Positions 19,760 to 30,104 are shown, counted from the stretch's first letter. The stretch is DNA of 64,000 nucleotides from Rodentibacter mrazii (GCF_001998825.1 NZ_MLHG01000013.1:43442-107441); one strand, 5' to 3'. Notes: generated from the letters alone by a model not told the origin. Numbers and translations: made by a program.

Positions 19760-20280
19760 TTGTTGCCTTCTTGTTTCTCTTGACGATCTCGTGTACTTTC
19801 GCCTTTCAAATCAGCTTCATCTACACCCATCGGTTTATGCACCTTTTGCATTTTTTCGCCTAATTCAGGCGGTACATAATTTTCGTCGTGCTTCGCCAAC
19901 ACTTCAGTGGCAGTCAATACCGTTGGTTCGGTTAATACCCCTTGTGCAACAATACCTTGTCCCTCACGGAAAAGATCAGGTAAAATCCCTTCATATTCAA
20001 CAGAAATTGCAGGACCGATATCATTCAAATCAAAGCGCACTTTTAAACTTTTCGGATCACGTTCTACCGTACCTTCAACCACCATTCCACCAACTCGGAT
20101 ACGCTGACCGACTTCCGGTTTTTGATTCGGATTATTATCTTTACCCAAAATCACTTCCGATGGGGTGTAGAATAAATCAATATTCTGACGCAACGCATAC
20201 AGTACCAAGCTACTTGCAATCGCAATACCAACTACAACAAAAATAACTAATTTAAGTCTGGATTTACGTCTCGGGTTCAT
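19756..20280 (-). CDS. ccmE: CcmE, heme chaperone
   Basis: 174 residues: one N-terminal membrane anchor (about 8-28), then a periplasmic OB fold. The covalent heme-binding motif HDENY is present ([14 protein letters not shown] near 128-141), followed by a charged flexible tail. CcmE receives heme from CcmABCD and hands it to CcmF. It overlaps ccmD and ccmF by four bases each, showing tight coupling. Confidence 0.95.
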   Translation of the reverse strand: MNPRRKSRLKLVIFVVVGIAIASSLVLYALRQNIDLFYTPSEVILGKDNNPNQKPEVGQRIRVGGMVVEGTVERDPKSLKVRFDLNDIGPAISVEYEGILPDLFREGQGIVAQGVLTEPTVLTATEVLAKHDENYVPPELGEKMQKVHKPMGVDEADLKGESTRDRQEKQEGNK

Positions 20281-20483
20281 AGTGTGTTTCCTTTATTATT
20301 AGCTTGTTGTAAGCGAGCTTCACGTTGGGTTTCACGCAACACATTTTGCAAAATAGTTTTACGTTGTTTGAAACTTTGTATGATCAGCGCAACAATCGAC
20401 ACCAAACTAATGCCATAAGATAGCCATACGTAAAAACCGTAGCCACCCATATCAAAAAAATCACTCCAAGTTTGGAAAAACAT
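20277..20483 (-). CDS. ccmD: CcmD, small membrane subunit for holo-CcmE release
   Basis: 68 residues (E. coli 69): one membrane helix (about 16-38, [20 protein letters not shown]) and a basic cytoplasmic tail. It helps CcmABC release heme-loaded CcmE. Position between ccmC and ccmE confirms the identity of a protein too short for strong motifs. Confidence 0.92.
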   Translation of the reverse strand: MFFQTWSDFFDMGGYGFYVWLSYGISLVSIVALIIQSFKQRKTILQNVLRETQREARLQQANNKGNTL

Positions 20484-20509
20484 TTTTATTCCTCTTAAAA
20501 AATATAAAA

Positions 20510-21253
20510 CTATTTACTACAATCCTTTGCTAACGCCTTAACCCACGGGCGTTTTGCATCTTCTCTTAATAATTCCACACGATAACGCACAAGAGTAAGC
20601 CAAATATATAAAGCTAAAAAACCAAAGATACATAAAATCAGTGGAATCAACATAGGGGTAGCAATAGAAGGTTTTTCAAATTTTGTAATACTTGCCCCTT
20701 GATGAAGCGTATTCCACCATTCCACAGAAAAATGGATGATCGGTAAAATAACTACCGTAGTAATACATAAAATACCCGATGCTTTCGCACCAATCGCCCG
20801 ATCAGAAAAACTGGAATACAGAGCGAGAATACCAAGATACAGGAAGAAGAGGATTAATTCTGCTGTCAGACGCGCATCCCATACCCACCAAGTCCCCCAC
20901 ATCGGTTTACCCCAAATAGCACCGGTAATCAAGGCGAGAAAGGTGAATAATGCCCCAATAGGTGCCATAGCAATCATTGCCAAATGTGCTTGTTTGATTT
21001 GCCACACTAAAGCGACTACTGCTGCTACTGCCATTGAACCATACACGCCCATCGACCAGATTGCTGTTGGCACATGCACATACATAATCCTGAAACTGTT
21101 ACCTTGTTGATAATCTGCCGGCGCATAAGCCAAGCCCCATACAATGCCGACACTTAACAGTAATAAACTCAACAATGCAAATACCGGGCTCAATTTACCA
21201 CAGATTCGATATTGGGTTTCCGGTTTAGCGTAGGGATGTAACCAGTTCCACAT
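20510..21253 (-). CDS. ccmC: CcmC, heme-handling membrane protein
   Basis: 247 residues from MWNWLHPYAK, with six membrane segments. The tryptophan-rich WWD signature GKPMWGTWWVWDARLT (near 118-133) and flanking conserved histidines (YVHVPTAIWS; IIHFSVEWWN) bind heme and CcmE. An ATG 13 codons upstream (21292) is open, but the one at 21253 has GAGAGG ahead of it and gives the family start. Confidence 0.95.
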   Translation of the reverse strand: MWNWLHPYAKPETQYRICGKLSPVFALLSLLLLSVGIVWGLAYAPADYQQGNSFRIMYVHVPTAIWSMGVYGSMAVAAVVALVWQIKQAHLAMIAMAPIGALFTFLALITGAIWGKPMWGTWWVWDARLTAELILFFLYLGILALYSSFSDRAIGAKASGILCITTVVILPIIHFSVEWWNTLHQGASITKFEKPSIATPMLIPLILCIFGFLALYIWLTLVRYRVELLREDAKRPWVKALAKDCSK

Positions 21254-21310
21254 AGAAAAACCTCTCAAAAAATAAAAAGAAAACAACCGCACTTTCGTAC
21301 AGTTGCCAAA

Positions 21311-21976
21311 TTAATTATCCAAACTAATACGCAAAGCTGCTGCCACCGCAAAAGGCGAAAGCGTGATTGCACAGACCATCATCGCCCCAAGAATCGCAAG
21401 TTGCCCCATATAAGGCAAATTTAAACCTGCGGCATCAAGTACCGAAGAAGCGAAAATCAGTACAGGAATAAACAACGGCACTACAAGTAAACTGAGTAGG
21501 ACTCCGCCCTTGCGTAACCCCACAGTTAATGCGACACCAATCGCACCGATACAACTCAACACCGGTGTGCCGAGAAGTAAGGTTAGCACTAACGCCCACC
21601 AAAGATGTACTTCAAGAGACAGCAACAATGCTGCAATCGGTGAAAGTAAAATTAGTGGCAAACCGGTTAAAAGCCAATGAGCAACGACTTTAGACAACGC
21701 CGTTAATACTAAAGGTTGTTTGGTTAACATTAATTGTTCAAGCGAACCGTCAATAAAATCATCACGGAACAAACGTTCAAAAGAAAGCAACGCAGAAAGT
21801 AAAACCGCTACCCAAGCAATCCCGGGCGCAATGCGTGAAAGTAATTTAGGATCCGGTCCAATCACAAGTGGAAATAATGTAATGACAATCAAAAAAAACC
21901 ATAGCGGATTTAAAATTTCTGAGCGTTTACGCATCGCAATTTTTAATTCACGTTTAATTATTTCTAGAAAAATCAT
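21311..21976 (-). CDS. ccmB: CcmB, ABC-type permease of heme-maturation complex
   Basis: 221 residues (E. coli 220) with six membrane segments. The conserved FRDDFIDGSLEQLML loop (near 70-84) contacts the CcmA ATPase. With CcmA and CcmCD it drives release of holo-CcmE. It begins 4 bp after ccmA. Confidence 0.95.
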   Translation of the reverse strand: MIFLEIIKRELKIAMRKRSEILNPLWFFLIVITLFPLVIGPDPKLLSRIAPGIAWVAVLLSALLSFERLFRDDFIDGSLEQLMLTKQPLVLTALSKVVAHWLLTGLPLILLSPIAALLLSLEVHLWWALVLTLLLGTPVLSCIGAIGVALTVGLRKGGVLLSLLVVPLFIPVLIFASSVLDAAGLNLPYMGQLAILGAMMVCAITLSPFAVAAALRISLDN

Positions 21977-21980
21977 TCGG

Positions 21981-22619
21981 TTATTCCGCTTTATACTGTG
22001 CTAAATTAAGTTTTTGCAAACGCATACTCGGCACATCTTGATGACTTGTTATTAATGCAATGCCACCTTGTTTTGTATGCTCATCAAAAAGTGCGGTCAA
22101 AATTTTCACGCCTTTCTTATCAATCGCCGTAAAAGGCTCATCTAAAATCCACAATGGCACCTGTGAAAGCCATAATCTTGCCAATGCAATGCGCCGTTGT
22201 TGTCCCGCTGAAAGTTGTGCTGCCGCTAGGTCTTCACGCCCCAGAAGTCCAACTTTTTCCAATGCTTCCCAAAGCGCATCATCACTCTGCTCTGCTTGGC
22301 TAATGCGTTGATAGAATTGTAAATTCTCCAATGCTGTCAGTTCCGGCTTTACACCTGAAAAATGCCCTAAATAAAGTAAATCCTGATAATAAACTTCCCG
22401 TTGTTTAAAAATAGATTCGGAATTCCACAGTATTTCACCTTCTAACGGTTGTGCAAGCCCTGCTAAAATGCGTAATAAACTGGTTTTTCCAATGCCGTTA
22501 TGCCCCTCAATTTGCACAAAATCACCACTCGTAAAATTGTGCGATAAACCGCAAAAAAGCAAGCTCTCACCACGTTGGCAAGCAAGCTCTTTGATAGATA
22601 AATTATGGGATTTAAACAT
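21981..22619 (-). CDS. ccmA: CcmA, heme exporter-type ABC ATPase
   Basis: 212 residues. Walker [10 protein letters not shown] (about 37-45), signature LSAGQQRR (near 141) and Walker B LWILDEPF. It powers the CcmABCD step that releases heme-loaded CcmE. The frame is open four codons further to a GTG (22631); I chose the ATG at 22619 ([10 protein letters not shown]), which matches related CcmA N-termini. No clear Shine-Dalgarno is visible for either. First gene of ccmABCDEFGHI. Confidence 0.94.
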   Translation of the reverse strand: MFKSHNLSIKELACQRGESLLFCGLSHNFTSGDFVQIEGHNGIGKTSLLRILAGLAQPLEGEILWNSESIFKQREVYYQDLLYLGHFSGVKPELTALENLQFYQRISQAEQSDDALWEALEKVGLLGREDLAAAQLSAGQQRRIALARLWLSQVPLWILDEPFTAIDKKGVKILTALFDEHTKQGGIALITSHQDVPSMRLQKLNLAQYKAE

Positions 22620-22785
22620 AAAGAAAAACACGAATACTAAATTGGCGTCATTCTATCATAAGTGAAAAATTTCACGAGATTTTAGTCGCCAAAATGATTA
22701 ACCATTTGGTAGTAGATTGTAGGTTTTATTGATTTAGAACAAGCTTCATTTAAATGCTCAATTTCTATAAAAGGGAAAACATTTA

Positions 22786-22799
22786 ATGATCTAAATCAA
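22786..22799. promoter_or_regulatory. FNR-like site in the sodA promoter
   Basis: ATGAT-N4-ATCAA, one mismatch from the FNR consensus TTGAT-N4-ATCAA. A -10-like TAGTAT follows at 22809-22814, so the site would overlap the -35 region. That position fits anaerobic repression of sodA, as known in E. coli. Confidence 0.5.
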
Positions 22800-22913
22800 G
22801 TTTTCTGCTAGTATTTGGAATTTAGTACTTTTTGGTTAAAGCTTTTATATTCTTTATTAGCGAATAGCCAGATTGGCACTCAAATAAAAACTCATTTTAT
22901 AGAAGGAATGATT

Positions 22914-23561
22914 ATGGCTTACACTCTACCTGAATTAGGCTACGCTTATGACGCGTTAGAACCTCACTTTGATGCTCAAACGATGGAAATTCATCATAGT
23001 AAACATCACCAAGCCTATGTAAATAATGCAAATGCAGCATTAGAAGGCTTACCAGCTGAATTTACAGAAATTTGCGCAGGTCAATTAATTTCTCAGCTTG
23101 ACAAACTTCCGGCGGAAAAACGTGGCGCACTACGCAACAATGCAGGCGGTCATGCAAACCACAGTTTATTCTGGAAATCCTTGAAAAAAGGGACGACTTT
23201 GCAAGGCGCGTTAAAAGATGCGATTTTACGCGATTTTGGTTCAGTCGAAGCTTTTCAAGCTGAATTTGAAAAAGCGGCGGCAAGCCGTTTTGGTTCTGGT
23301 TGGGCATGGTTAGTGTTAACTACTGAAGGAAAATTAGCGGTTGTTTCTACTGCAAACCAAGATAATCCATTAATGGGTAAAGAAATTGCAGGTTGTGAAG
23401 GTTTCCCACTTTTAGGCTTAGATGTTTGGGAACATGCTTACTACTTAAAATTCCAAAATCGCCGTCCAGACTACATTAAAGAATTTTGGAATGTTGTAAA
23501 CTGGGATTATGTTGCAGAGCGTTTTGAAAAGAAAGCAGCTGATTGTAATCACGCAAAATAA
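22914..23561 (+). CDS. sodA: Manganese superoxide dismutase SodA
   Basis: 215 residues starting [20 protein letters not shown]. Metal ligands are placed as in Mn/Fe-SODs: His27 (MEIHHSKHH), His82 region ([10 protein letters not shown]), Asp and His in DVWEHAYYL. The Gly-Gly before the second-shell region and overall similarity favour the Mn type. The open frame runs 33 codons further upstream, but AGAAGGA precedes the ATG at 22914. It is divergent from ccmA. Confidence 0.96.
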   Translation: MAYTLPELGYAYDALEPHFDAQTMEIHHSKHHQAYVNNANAALEGLPAEFTEICAGQLISQLDKLPAEKRGALRNNAGGHANHSLFWKSLKKGTTLQGALKDAILRDFGSVEAFQAEFEKAAASRFGSGWAWLVLTTEGKLAVVSTANQDNPLMGKEIAGCEGFPLLGLDVWEHAYYLKFQNRRPDYIKEFWNVVNWDYVAERFEKKAADCNHAK

Positions 23562-23573
23562 TCCATGAAACGT

Positions 23574-23603
23574 AAAGTGCGGTCAAAATTGACTGCATTT
23601 TTT
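23574..23603 (+). terminator. sodA terminator built on an uptake signal
   Basis: Stem TGCGGTCA (23578-23585) / TGACTGCA (23590-23597) with one G-T wobble and a four-base loop, followed by TTTTTT. The left arm is an exact uptake signal, the right arm an imperfect mirror. Confidence 0.75.
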
Positions 23604-24045
23604 ATATCCAACGTCTAACTTTTGTTTTATATCGGCGATATTCATCGCCAAATTTCTTTTCTAAATAGGCTTCTTCCCGAGAAATTTGGAATCGATTCAT
23701 TAACCACATAAAGACAATAATACCGCTCCAAGCCAATAAATGACTCAGCCACAATGCCCAAGCTACAAGAATCAATAATAAACTCAGATACATCGGATTA
23801 CGTGTAATTTGAAAAATACCTGATGTAATAAGCCGCGTAGTTTTATCCAGCCGTTGAGGGTCAATAGATAGGTTATTACGATAAAATGGCCATACGCTCA
23901 CAACTGCCACAAAAACGGATAATAAAACAAAGAACCAAATGGCATAGAGAAATCTGGAATACTGTCCTATTTGAGGCAATGCATACATCACTACGCCAAT
24001 AGAGAAACAAAGGATAGGGGGAGGAAGTGGAAATAAAGAATGCAT
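23602..24045 (-). CDS. ICMT/PEMT-like membrane methyltransferase, substrate unknown
   Basis: 147 residues with four hydrophobic segments. The family motif RNPMYLSLLLILVAWALW (near 86-103) and a C-terminal charged motif with EEAYLEKKFGDEYRRYKTKVRRW (shown in part) typify isoprenylcysteine-carboxyl-methyltransferase-like proteins that bind S-adenosylmethionine. Bacterial members act on various small or lipid substrates. It is convergent with sodA and shares no operon, so context gives no clue to its substrate. Confidence 0.8.
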   Translation of the reverse strand: MHSLFPLPPPILCFSIGVVMYALPQIGQYSRFLYAIWFFVLLSVFVAVVSVWPFYRNNLSIDPQRLDKTTRLITSGIFQITRNPMYLSLLLILVAWALWLSHLLAWSGIIVFMWLMNRFQISREEAYLEKKFGDEYRRYKTKVRRWI

Positions 24046-24051
24046 AAAAAT

Positions 24052-24071
24052 AAACGCCCTCTCGGGCGCTT
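24052..24071. terminator. Terminator after yfgM
   Basis: CGCCC (24055-24059) / GGGCG (24064-24068) stem with a TCTC loop, extended by A/T pairs. Read on the minus strand it is followed by TTTATTTTT. It closes the rlmN-to-yfgM run and lies just before the methyltransferase gene. Confidence 0.75.
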
Positions 24072-24075
24072 TATA

Positions 24076-24690
24076 TTAAAGATTGTTTAATTTCATTTGA
24101 GCTGCTTGTTGTTCCAATGGGCTACCTGTTTGAAGAGCTTGCTCAAAACTACTTTTTGCAGCATTAGTATCGCCTTTTGCCAATTGAATGCTACCGGTTA
24201 AAAGAGCTTTACGTGCATTAAATCCCGTACTCTTTACCTGTGCAAGCGTTGATAACGCACTATCCAATTGACCTAGCTGAAATTGTATGGCACTTAGACG
24301 CAATGCAGCAAGTGATGTTAATAATTCATCTTGAGATTGTGTTAAAACTTGCTGTAACGCAACTTCAGCACCCGCAAAATCTTGTTTTGCCACTGCATTT
24401 TTTGCTTCATCAAATAATGCAAAGACTGCATAGCTGGTTTTACTGTTCGCTTGGACGAATTCTGCTAAATTCGTTTTTTGAGCAGCGGAGTCTTGCTCGG
24501 CTGCATAAATCAAAGAATCATACCCTGCCGATGCTTCAGCAATTTGATTTGCTTGGTAAGTCTGCCAATAACGCCAACCAAGCATACCGCTCACACCTAA
24601 AATAAAAGCGACAATGATTGTTTTGCCGTTTTCTTTCCACCATTCTTTTAACTGGTTAATCTCTTGTTCTTCTTCAATAGAATATGCCAT
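24076..24690 (-). CDS. yfgM: YfgM, periplasmic TPR protein (ancillary SecYEG factor)
   Basis: 204 residues: a short cytoplasmic start, one membrane helix (about 24-42) and a periplasmic TPR-like domain to the end. E. coli YfgM associates with SecYEG and PpiD and hands substrates to periplasmic chaperones. It follows hisS as in other gammaproteobacteria. Here it is followed by a terminator; the usual next genes bamB and der are not present. Confidence 0.92.
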   Translation of the reverse strand: MAYSIEEEQEINQLKEWWKENGKTIIVAFILGVSGMLGWRYWQTYQANQIAEASAGYDSLIYAAEQDSAAQKTNLAEFVQANSKTSYAVFALFDEAKNAVAKQDFAGAEVALQQVLTQSQDELLTSLAALRLSAIQFQLGQLDSALSTLAQVKSTGFNARKALLTGSIQLAKGDTNAAKSSFEQALQTGSPLEQQAAQMKLNNL

Positions 24691-24708
24691 ATTCTTTTCC
24701 TTTATAAA

Positions 24709-25980
24709 TTAAAATTGAGTCTGAATATAATCAACGACTTGTCCAATTTCAAAAGTCTGTTGCTCAACCCCACCGTGCAAGTGTTTCACTACAACCTGAG
24801 CATTTTGTACTTCGCTTTCCCCTATAACTAAGGCTAAAGTTGCACCGGATTTATCTGCTCGCTTAAATTGTTTTTTAAAATTACCGCCTGAGCAATGCAG
24901 CATAACCCGTAAGTGCGGTAATTCTGAACGAATTTTTTCAGCAAGCTGTAATGCAACTAAAGTCGTATTTTCCCCTTGATGAATCACATAAATATCGACC
25001 GCACTTTTTAATGGTATGTTTGAATTAACTTCTTGCACCAATAAAACCAAGCGTTCCAATCCCATGGCAAATCCTACACCCGATGTAGCATGTCCGCCAA
25101 GTTGTTCCACCAAACCGTCATAACGACCGCCACCACATACTGTGCCTTGCGCGCCTAATGCGGAAGTTACCCATTCAAATACGGTTTTGTTGTAATAGTC
25201 CAATCCACGTACAAGTTTTGGATTAATTTCATATTGGATTCCCACCGCATCCAATAAAGCACATAATTGAGCAAAATGCGTGCGGCTTTCATCATCCAAA
25301 TAATCAAGTAATTTCGGTGCATTATCTAATACTTTTTGTAATTCTTGATTTTTCGTATCTAAAATACGTAGAGGATTCTTCACTAAACGTTCTTTTTCTT
25401 CCTCGCTCATTAATTCTTGATATTTTTCCAAGAATGCGACCAAGGCGGAACGATAATTTGCTCTCGCTTCTAATGAACCGATCGAGTTTAGTTGAAGAGA
25501 AACATGTTGATCAATGCCTAATTTTTTCCAAAGTCTTGCCGTTAGAATAATTAATTCGGCATCAATTTCCGGATTCGTAATACCAAAAACTTCTACACCT
25601 GCCTGGTGAAACTGGCGATAGCGCCCTTTTTGCGGACGCTCATGGCGAAACATCGGTCCCATATACCAAAGACGTTGTTCATTATTATAAATCCAGCCAT
25701 GTTCAATCGCTGCACGCACACAACCTGCCGTCCCTTCAGGGCGGAGAGTTAATTGTTCATCATTGTCCCAAAATGTGTACATTTCTTTTGAAACGACATC
25801 TGTTACTTCGCCGATAGCACGAGCAAATAACGGTGTACTTTCAACAATCGGCATACGCACTTCAGAATATCCATAACTGTTTAGGACTTCACGTACTTGC
25901 ATTTCAACCCATTGCCATAATGGGGACTCTGTCGGAGAGCAATCATTCATTCCACGAATTGCTTGAATTGTTTTTGCCAC
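24709..25980 (-). CDS. hisS: Histidyl-tRNA synthetase
   Basis: 423 residues (E. coli 424). Class II motif 2 ([18 protein letters not shown] near 112-129) and HisRS signatures [15 protein letters not shown] and GGGRYDGLV are present, with a C-terminal anticodon-binding domain (about 325-423). It charges tRNA-His. It lies 9 bp after ispG. Confidence 0.97.
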   Translation of the reverse strand: MAKTIQAIRGMNDCSPTESPLWQWVEMQVREVLNSYGYSEVRMPIVESTPLFARAIGEVTDVVSKEMYTFWDNDEQLTLRPEGTAGCVRAAIEHGWIYNNEQRLWYMGPMFRHERPQKGRYRQFHQAGVEVFGITNPEIDAELIILTARLWKKLGIDQHVSLQLNSIGSLEARANYRSALVAFLEKYQELMSEEEKERLVKNPLRILDTKNQELQKVLDNAPKLLDYLDDESRTHFAQLCALLDAVGIQYEINPKLVRGLDYYNKTVFEWVTSALGAQGTVCGGGRYDGLVEQLGGHATSGVGFAMGLERLVLLVQEVNSNIPLKSAVDIYVIHQGENTTLVALQLAEKIRSELPHLRVMLHCSGGNFKKQFKRADKSGATLALVIGESEVQNAQVVVKHLHGGVEQQTFEIGQVVDYIQTQF

Positions 25981-25989
25981 AAGTTTTCC

Positions 25990-27096
25990 TTAAATAATAC
26001 GATTTTTTGGATCTTGCAATGCGACCTTTGCACGGATCTTTGCTTCTAATTGATTGATAATATCTTCGTTATCAAACCGCTCTTTTTGACGTTCTCCATT
26101 GATATAGTAACCGCTCTTTTTATTACCGCCGGTTACTCCAAGATCGGAGACTAATGCCTCTCCCGGTCCATTAACAACACAACCGATAATAGAGACATCC
26201 ATTGGTGTAATAATATCTTCAAGACGTTGTTCCAAAGCGTTTACTGTACCTATCACATCAAATTCTTGGCGTGAACAAGTCGGGCAGGCAATAAAATTAA
26301 TTCCTCGGGAACGAATACGCAATGATTTTAAAATATCAAAACCGACTTTGATTTCTTCCACAGGATCTGCTGCTAATGAAACACGTAATGTATCTCCTAT
26401 TCCCTCGGCAAGTAACATTCCTAAACCTATTGCTGATTTAACGGCTCCAGCACGAGCACCACCCGCTTCAGTAATCCCCAGATGTAAGGGTTGTTTGATG
26501 GCTTTTGCCAATAAACGATAAGATTCTACCGCCAAAGACACATCAGATGCCTTCACACTCACTTTAAATTGATCAAAGTTAAGACGATCTAAAATTTCGA
26601 CATGACGCAATGCGGATTCAAGCAATGCTTCAGGGGTAGGTTCACCGTACTTCTCTTGAAGATCTTTCTCTAAAGAACCGGCATTAATACCGATACGAAT
26701 CGGGATATTTTTATCACGGGCACAATCTACAACCGCACGAATACGATCCTCCCGCCCTATATTACCGGGATTAATACGCAGACAATCTACTCCATACTCA
26801 GCGACTTTCAATGCAATACGGTAATCAAAGTGAATATCCGCGACCAATGGTACATTAACTTGTTGTTTAATAATTTTAAAGGCTTCGGCTGCATCCATAG
26901 TCGGCACGGAAACACGCACTATATCGGCACCTACACGCTCTAAAGATTTAATCTGAGCAATCGTAGATTCAACATCCGTAGTCCGTGTATTTGTCATAGA
27001 TTGTACGGCAATTGGTGCATCTCCGCCAATCGGGACATTACCCACATAAATTTTAGTCGATTCACGACGCTTAATTATCGGTTGAAAAGCTGACAT
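25990..27096 (-). CDS. ispG: IspG (GcpE), 4Fe-4S MEcPP reductase of the MEP pathway
   Basis: 368 residues: an N-terminal TIM barrel ([14 protein letters not shown] ...) and a C-terminal Fe-S domain with cluster cysteines in ACPTCSR (near 270-273) and CVVNGPGEA (near 305), plus the conserved Glu. It converts methylerythritol cyclodiphosphate to HMBPP, using electrons from flavodoxin or ferredoxin. It is in the conserved rodZ-ispG-hisS order. Confidence 0.97.
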   Translation of the reverse strand: MSAFQPIIKRRESTKIYVGNVPIGGDAPIAVQSMTNTRTTDVESTIAQIKSLERVGADIVRVSVPTMDAAEAFKIIKQQVNVPLVADIHFDYRIALKVAEYGVDCLRINPGNIGREDRIRAVVDCARDKNIPIRIGINAGSLEKDLQEKYGEPTPEALLESALRHVEILDRLNFDQFKVSVKASDVSLAVESYRLLAKAIKQPLHLGITEAGGARAGAVKSAIGLGMLLAEGIGDTLRVSLAADPVEEIKVGFDILKSLRIRSRGINFIACPTCSRQEFDVIGTVNALEQRLEDIITPMDVSIIGCVVNGPGEALVSDLGVTGGNKKSGYYINGERQKERFDNEDIINQLEAKIRAKVALQDPKNRII

Positions 27097-27108
27097 TACT
27101 ATTCCTTA

Positions 27109-28098
27109 TTAAGGTTGTGAAAGTTTAAATTTTGCGACACGCCCATCTACTTTTAGAGGATAATCCTGCCCCTTATAAGTAATACGAACATTACCGGGTG
27201 CTCCCACAATCAATGAAAACTCAGTACCGTTGAAAGTTAATACTTCACCTTGCTTATATTCTTTTTGAGCAAGTACTTTTCGATTCTTATCTTTTACGCT
27301 TAACCAACTGGTATTTTTTAATACTTCCACGACTAAATCACCTTGAGCAGCAGGTGGTGGCGGAGAAACAGTTGGATTTTCGACCGCACTTTGCGTATCG
27401 GGAATAGTAACTTCGTTCTGAGTTGTATCCTCAAGAGAGGTCATTGATTTAGGCAATACATTTTGCTCAGAAACGATTTCTTGCCCTGTTTTTACCTCAA
27501 CCATTGAACCCGAACTATTAGCTTGAGCCTCTTCGGTCTGAACCACTGGCTGAACAGGTTGATCCGTTTGTATTTCAGCCGGTAAGACCGATGAGTTTTC
27601 AGACGCTACTTGGGCTGTATCAGTACTTGAAACATAACTTTGCACTAAAGTATCGCGCTCTTCATTAGACTGTTGATAGTTTTGCCACCACCATAACCCC
27701 GTCATACTTAATGCAACCAAAAGTACTAATGCGGTTAGATAGCCTACCCAGCGACTGTGAGAAGAATATTGATTGACCGATCGGGTCGCGCGGGCATTTT
27801 TTCCTAAATCATTTTGTTCATCTTCGCCAAAAGAAAGATCAGACCAAAGACTTTCAGGTAAACGCAAAAATTTTCCATAATTGCGTACATACCCTTTCAT
27901 GAAAGCCGCAGGCACATTTTTTTGGATAAATTGATTATTTTCGATTTGAGCTAAAATCGCTGGCCGTAGTGTAATTTTCTTATAAACATCTTCAAGAGAA
28001 AGATTTAAGGCTTCACGGGCCTCACGGAATCTATTCCCCAAAGATATCTGTTGATCTGCTTGCGTTTTCGTTTCCATTTGTTCAGCCTGAGCATTCAT
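27109..28098 (-). CDS. rodZ: RodZ-like cytoskeletal/HTH membrane protein
   Basis: About 329 residues. A cytoplasmic helix-turn-helix (about 15-85, GNRFREAREALNLSLEDV), one membrane helix (about 125-145), a Pro/Ser/Thr/Gln-rich linker and a C-terminal DUF4115 beta domain (about 250-325). RodZ binds MreB and keeps rod shape. The start is uncertain: the frame is open to a TTG at 28164, with other ATGs at 28155 and 28122. I chose MNAQAEQ (28098), which resembles the usual short acidic leader. None has a strong ribosome site. Confidence 0.85.
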   Translation of the reverse strand: MNAQAEQMETKTQADQQISLGNRFREAREALNLSLEDVYKKITLRPAILAQIENNQFIQKNVPAAFMKGYVRNYGKFLRLPESLWSDLSFGEDEQNDLGKNARATRSVNQYSSHSRWVGYLTALVLLVALSMTGLWWWQNYQQSNEERDTLVQSYVSSTDTAQVASENSSVLPAEIQTDQPVQPVVQTEEAQANSSGSMVEVKTGQEIVSEQNVLPKSMTSLEDTTQNEVTIPDTQSAVENPTVSPPPPAAQGDLVVEVLKNTSWLSVKDKNRKVLAQKEYKQGEVLTFNGTEFSLIVGAPGNVRITYKGQDYPLKVDGRVAKFKLSQP

Positions 28099-28168
28099 AA
28101 TGTTTATTAATTTATGAGACATAATTAAAGGCTGAATTTTAAAGTCCAAAGCCATTTTTGGCAATGTT

Positions 28169-28714
28169 TTATTTGACTGGATTCAGTTTTTCCGCACGAT
28201 TCACATCTATTTGCCGTAATTTATTGATTGCTTTTTGATAAGCATCCTGTTGATTGAACGCCTGTGAACAGAGTGCCATATTTTCATAAGTATCTGCTTG
28301 ATGATAATAATTAGGTGAAACTAGGGCAAGCTCAAATTGTGTATTCGCTTGTTCAAATTCACCTTGCCTACATAAAAACGTGCCAAAATTATTATGTACA
28401 TCACCTTGTTTTTCATCAAGTTTTATGGCTTGGAGGTAGGACTTTCTCGCTTCATTCACATCGCCTTGTAATTGATAGAAATGGGCAAATGCAGAATGAA
28501 CAAGATAATAATTTCTATCATGTATTAAAGCTTTATCAAGATTTTGTTTAGCTTGAATAAAATTATTTTGCTGCAAATAACCAAGAGCTAATTCAACTCG
28601 AGCTTTTGCAGCCTGCTGTTTATTAAAATCTGAAGATGGCTCTTGTGAAACACAAGCTGAAAAAACAAGAGGAAAAATGACCGCACTTAGAAATTGAATA
28701 AAGAAAGACTTCAT
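28169..28714 (-). CDS. pilF: PilF/PilW, type IV pilus assembly TPR lipoprotein
   Basis: 181 residues with a lipobox (FSACVS, lipidated Cys21) and about four TPR repeats (about 35-165). The PilF/PilW family is an outer-membrane lipoprotein that pilots PilQ secretin assembly and stability. In Pasteurellaceae type IV pili drive DNA uptake, which fits the many uptake signals in this genome. It lies between rlmN and rodZ, the conserved location. Confidence 0.9.
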   Translation of the reverse strand: MKSFFIQFLSAVIFPLVFSACVSQEPSSDFNKQQAAKARVELALGYLQQNNFIQAKQNLDKALIHDRNYYLVHSAFAHFYQLQGDVNEARKSYLQAIKLDEKQGDVHNNFGTFLCRQGEFEQANTQFELALVSPNYYHQADTYENMALCSQAFNQQDAYQKAINKLRQIDVNRAEKLNPVK

Positions 28715-28738
28715 TTTTCCTCCAACTATATTGCTTAA

Positions 28739-29872
28739 CTAATTAACTTGAGTTATTCCTATATTCTGCCCAAATTGACGCTTCATTGCGGTACGTTTGG
28801 TACGATCAATAACATCACCTGCAAGTTGTCCGCAAGCAGCATCAATATCATCACCTCGAGTTTTACGCACGATGACAGTAAAACCATATTCCATCAATGT
28901 TTTTTGGAAACGGTCAATGCGGGTATTTGAGCTTTTTGCATAAGGTGCTTCCGGAAACGGATTCCACGGAATTAAATTAATTTTACAAGGTGTATTTTTC
29001 AGCACTTCCGCAAGCTGATGAGCATGCTCCGTACTGTCATTTACATGGTCGAGCATTACATATTCAATCGTTACTTTGCCATGATTAGCATTGGAAACAC
29101 TTAGATAACGATTTACAGAATCAATCAGCATTTTAATATTATATTTTTTATTAATAGGCACAATTTCATCACGCAATTCATCATTCGGTGCATGTAAAGA
29201 AATAGCTAATGCAACATCAATCATTTTACTTAGGTTATCCAATGCCGGTACAACTCCTGAAGTAGAAAGCGTTACACGGCGTTTAGACAAACCGTAAGCA
29301 AAATCGTCCAACATAATTTCCATTGCAGGAACAACATTTGCCACATTTAATAGCGGCTCGCCCATTCCCATCATCACCACATTGGTAATCGGGCGAACAC
29401 TAGTCACACCGAAGTTACCAATAATTTTTGAGGCACGCCATACTTGACCTATAATTTCAGATACTGTCAAATTACGGTTAAAACCTTGTTGGGCGGTAGA
29501 ACAAAAAGTACAAGCCAATGCACAACCAACCTGAGAAGAAACACAAAGCGTGGCTCGATCCGATTCCGGAATATAGACGGTTTCTACTTGCTGATCCCCT
29601 ACTTGCATTGCCCATTTAATTGTGCCGTCTGCAGAACGTTGCTCTACAGCCACCTCAGGCACTTTAATTTCTGCAACGGATTTTAACTTTTCACGTAATT
29701 TCTTATTGATATTTGTCATATTGTCGAAATTATCTTCGCCAAAATGATAAATCCATTTTACTAACTGATCGGCTCGAAACGGTTTTTCTCCAAGTTCTTG
29801 AAAAAATTCACGCATTTGTTGGCGCGTCAAATCCATTAAATTGATTTTTTTGTTTGATATTTGTTCTAACAT
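28739..29872 (-). CDS. rlmN: RlmN, radical-SAM 23S rRNA A2503 / tRNA A37 methyltransferase
   Basis: 377 residues from [15 protein letters not shown]. The radical-SAM cluster motif CALACTFC (CX3CX2C near 118-125) is present and the catalytic C-terminal cysteine lies in [13 protein letters not shown]. It makes 2-methyladenosine in 23S rRNA and some tRNAs. An ATG seven codons upstream (29893) is open. The one at 29872 has GAGG six bases ahead and aligns with the family, so I chose it. Confidence 0.96.
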   Translation of the reverse strand: MLEQISNKKINLMDLTRQQMREFFQELGEKPFRADQLVKWIYHFGEDNFDNMTNINKKLREKLKSVAEIKVPEVAVEQRSADGTIKWAMQVGDQQVETVYIPESDRATLCVSSQVGCALACTFCSTAQQGFNRNLTVSEIIGQVWRASKIIGNFGVTSVRPITNVVMMGMGEPLLNVANVVPAMEIMLDDFAYGLSKRRVTLSTSGVVPALDNLSKMIDVALAISLHAPNDELRDEIVPINKKYNIKMLIDSVNRYLSVSNANHGKVTIEYVMLDHVNDSTEHAHQLAEVLKNTPCKINLIPWNPFPEAPYAKSSNTRIDRFQKTLMEYGFTVIVRKTRGDDIDAACGQLAGDVIDRTKRTAMKRQFGQNIGITQVN

Positions 29873-29907
29873 TAAAGCCTCGTTGCTACACATTACGGCA
29901 ATAAAAA

Positions 29908-29926
29908 TTGTAGTAATTTACTACAA
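29908..29926. promoter_or_regulatory. Perfect 19-bp dyad in the rlmN leader
   Basis: TTGTAGTAA-T-TTACTACAA, nine-base arms around one base, 36-54 bp upstream of the rlmN start. On the minus strand it is followed by TTTTTATTG, so it could be an attenuator hairpin (7-bp stem, 5-base loop). Otherwise it may be the operator of an unidentified repressor. I do not recognise the motif. Confidence 0.55.
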
Positions 29927-30104
29927 AAAAGCCTGGTATAAAAATGAGCAGCGATTTTACAGATTTGTTAGAAGATAAGCTAGCAGATTTCAAAAACAAG
30001 AACATTTCTGACCGCACTTTTTACGATTCAGATCACAAAAATAAGCGTTCTTTTAGAAAAAAGTGCGGTAAAATGCGTCTCTGTTTTATTTATCGGTACT
30101 AAAA

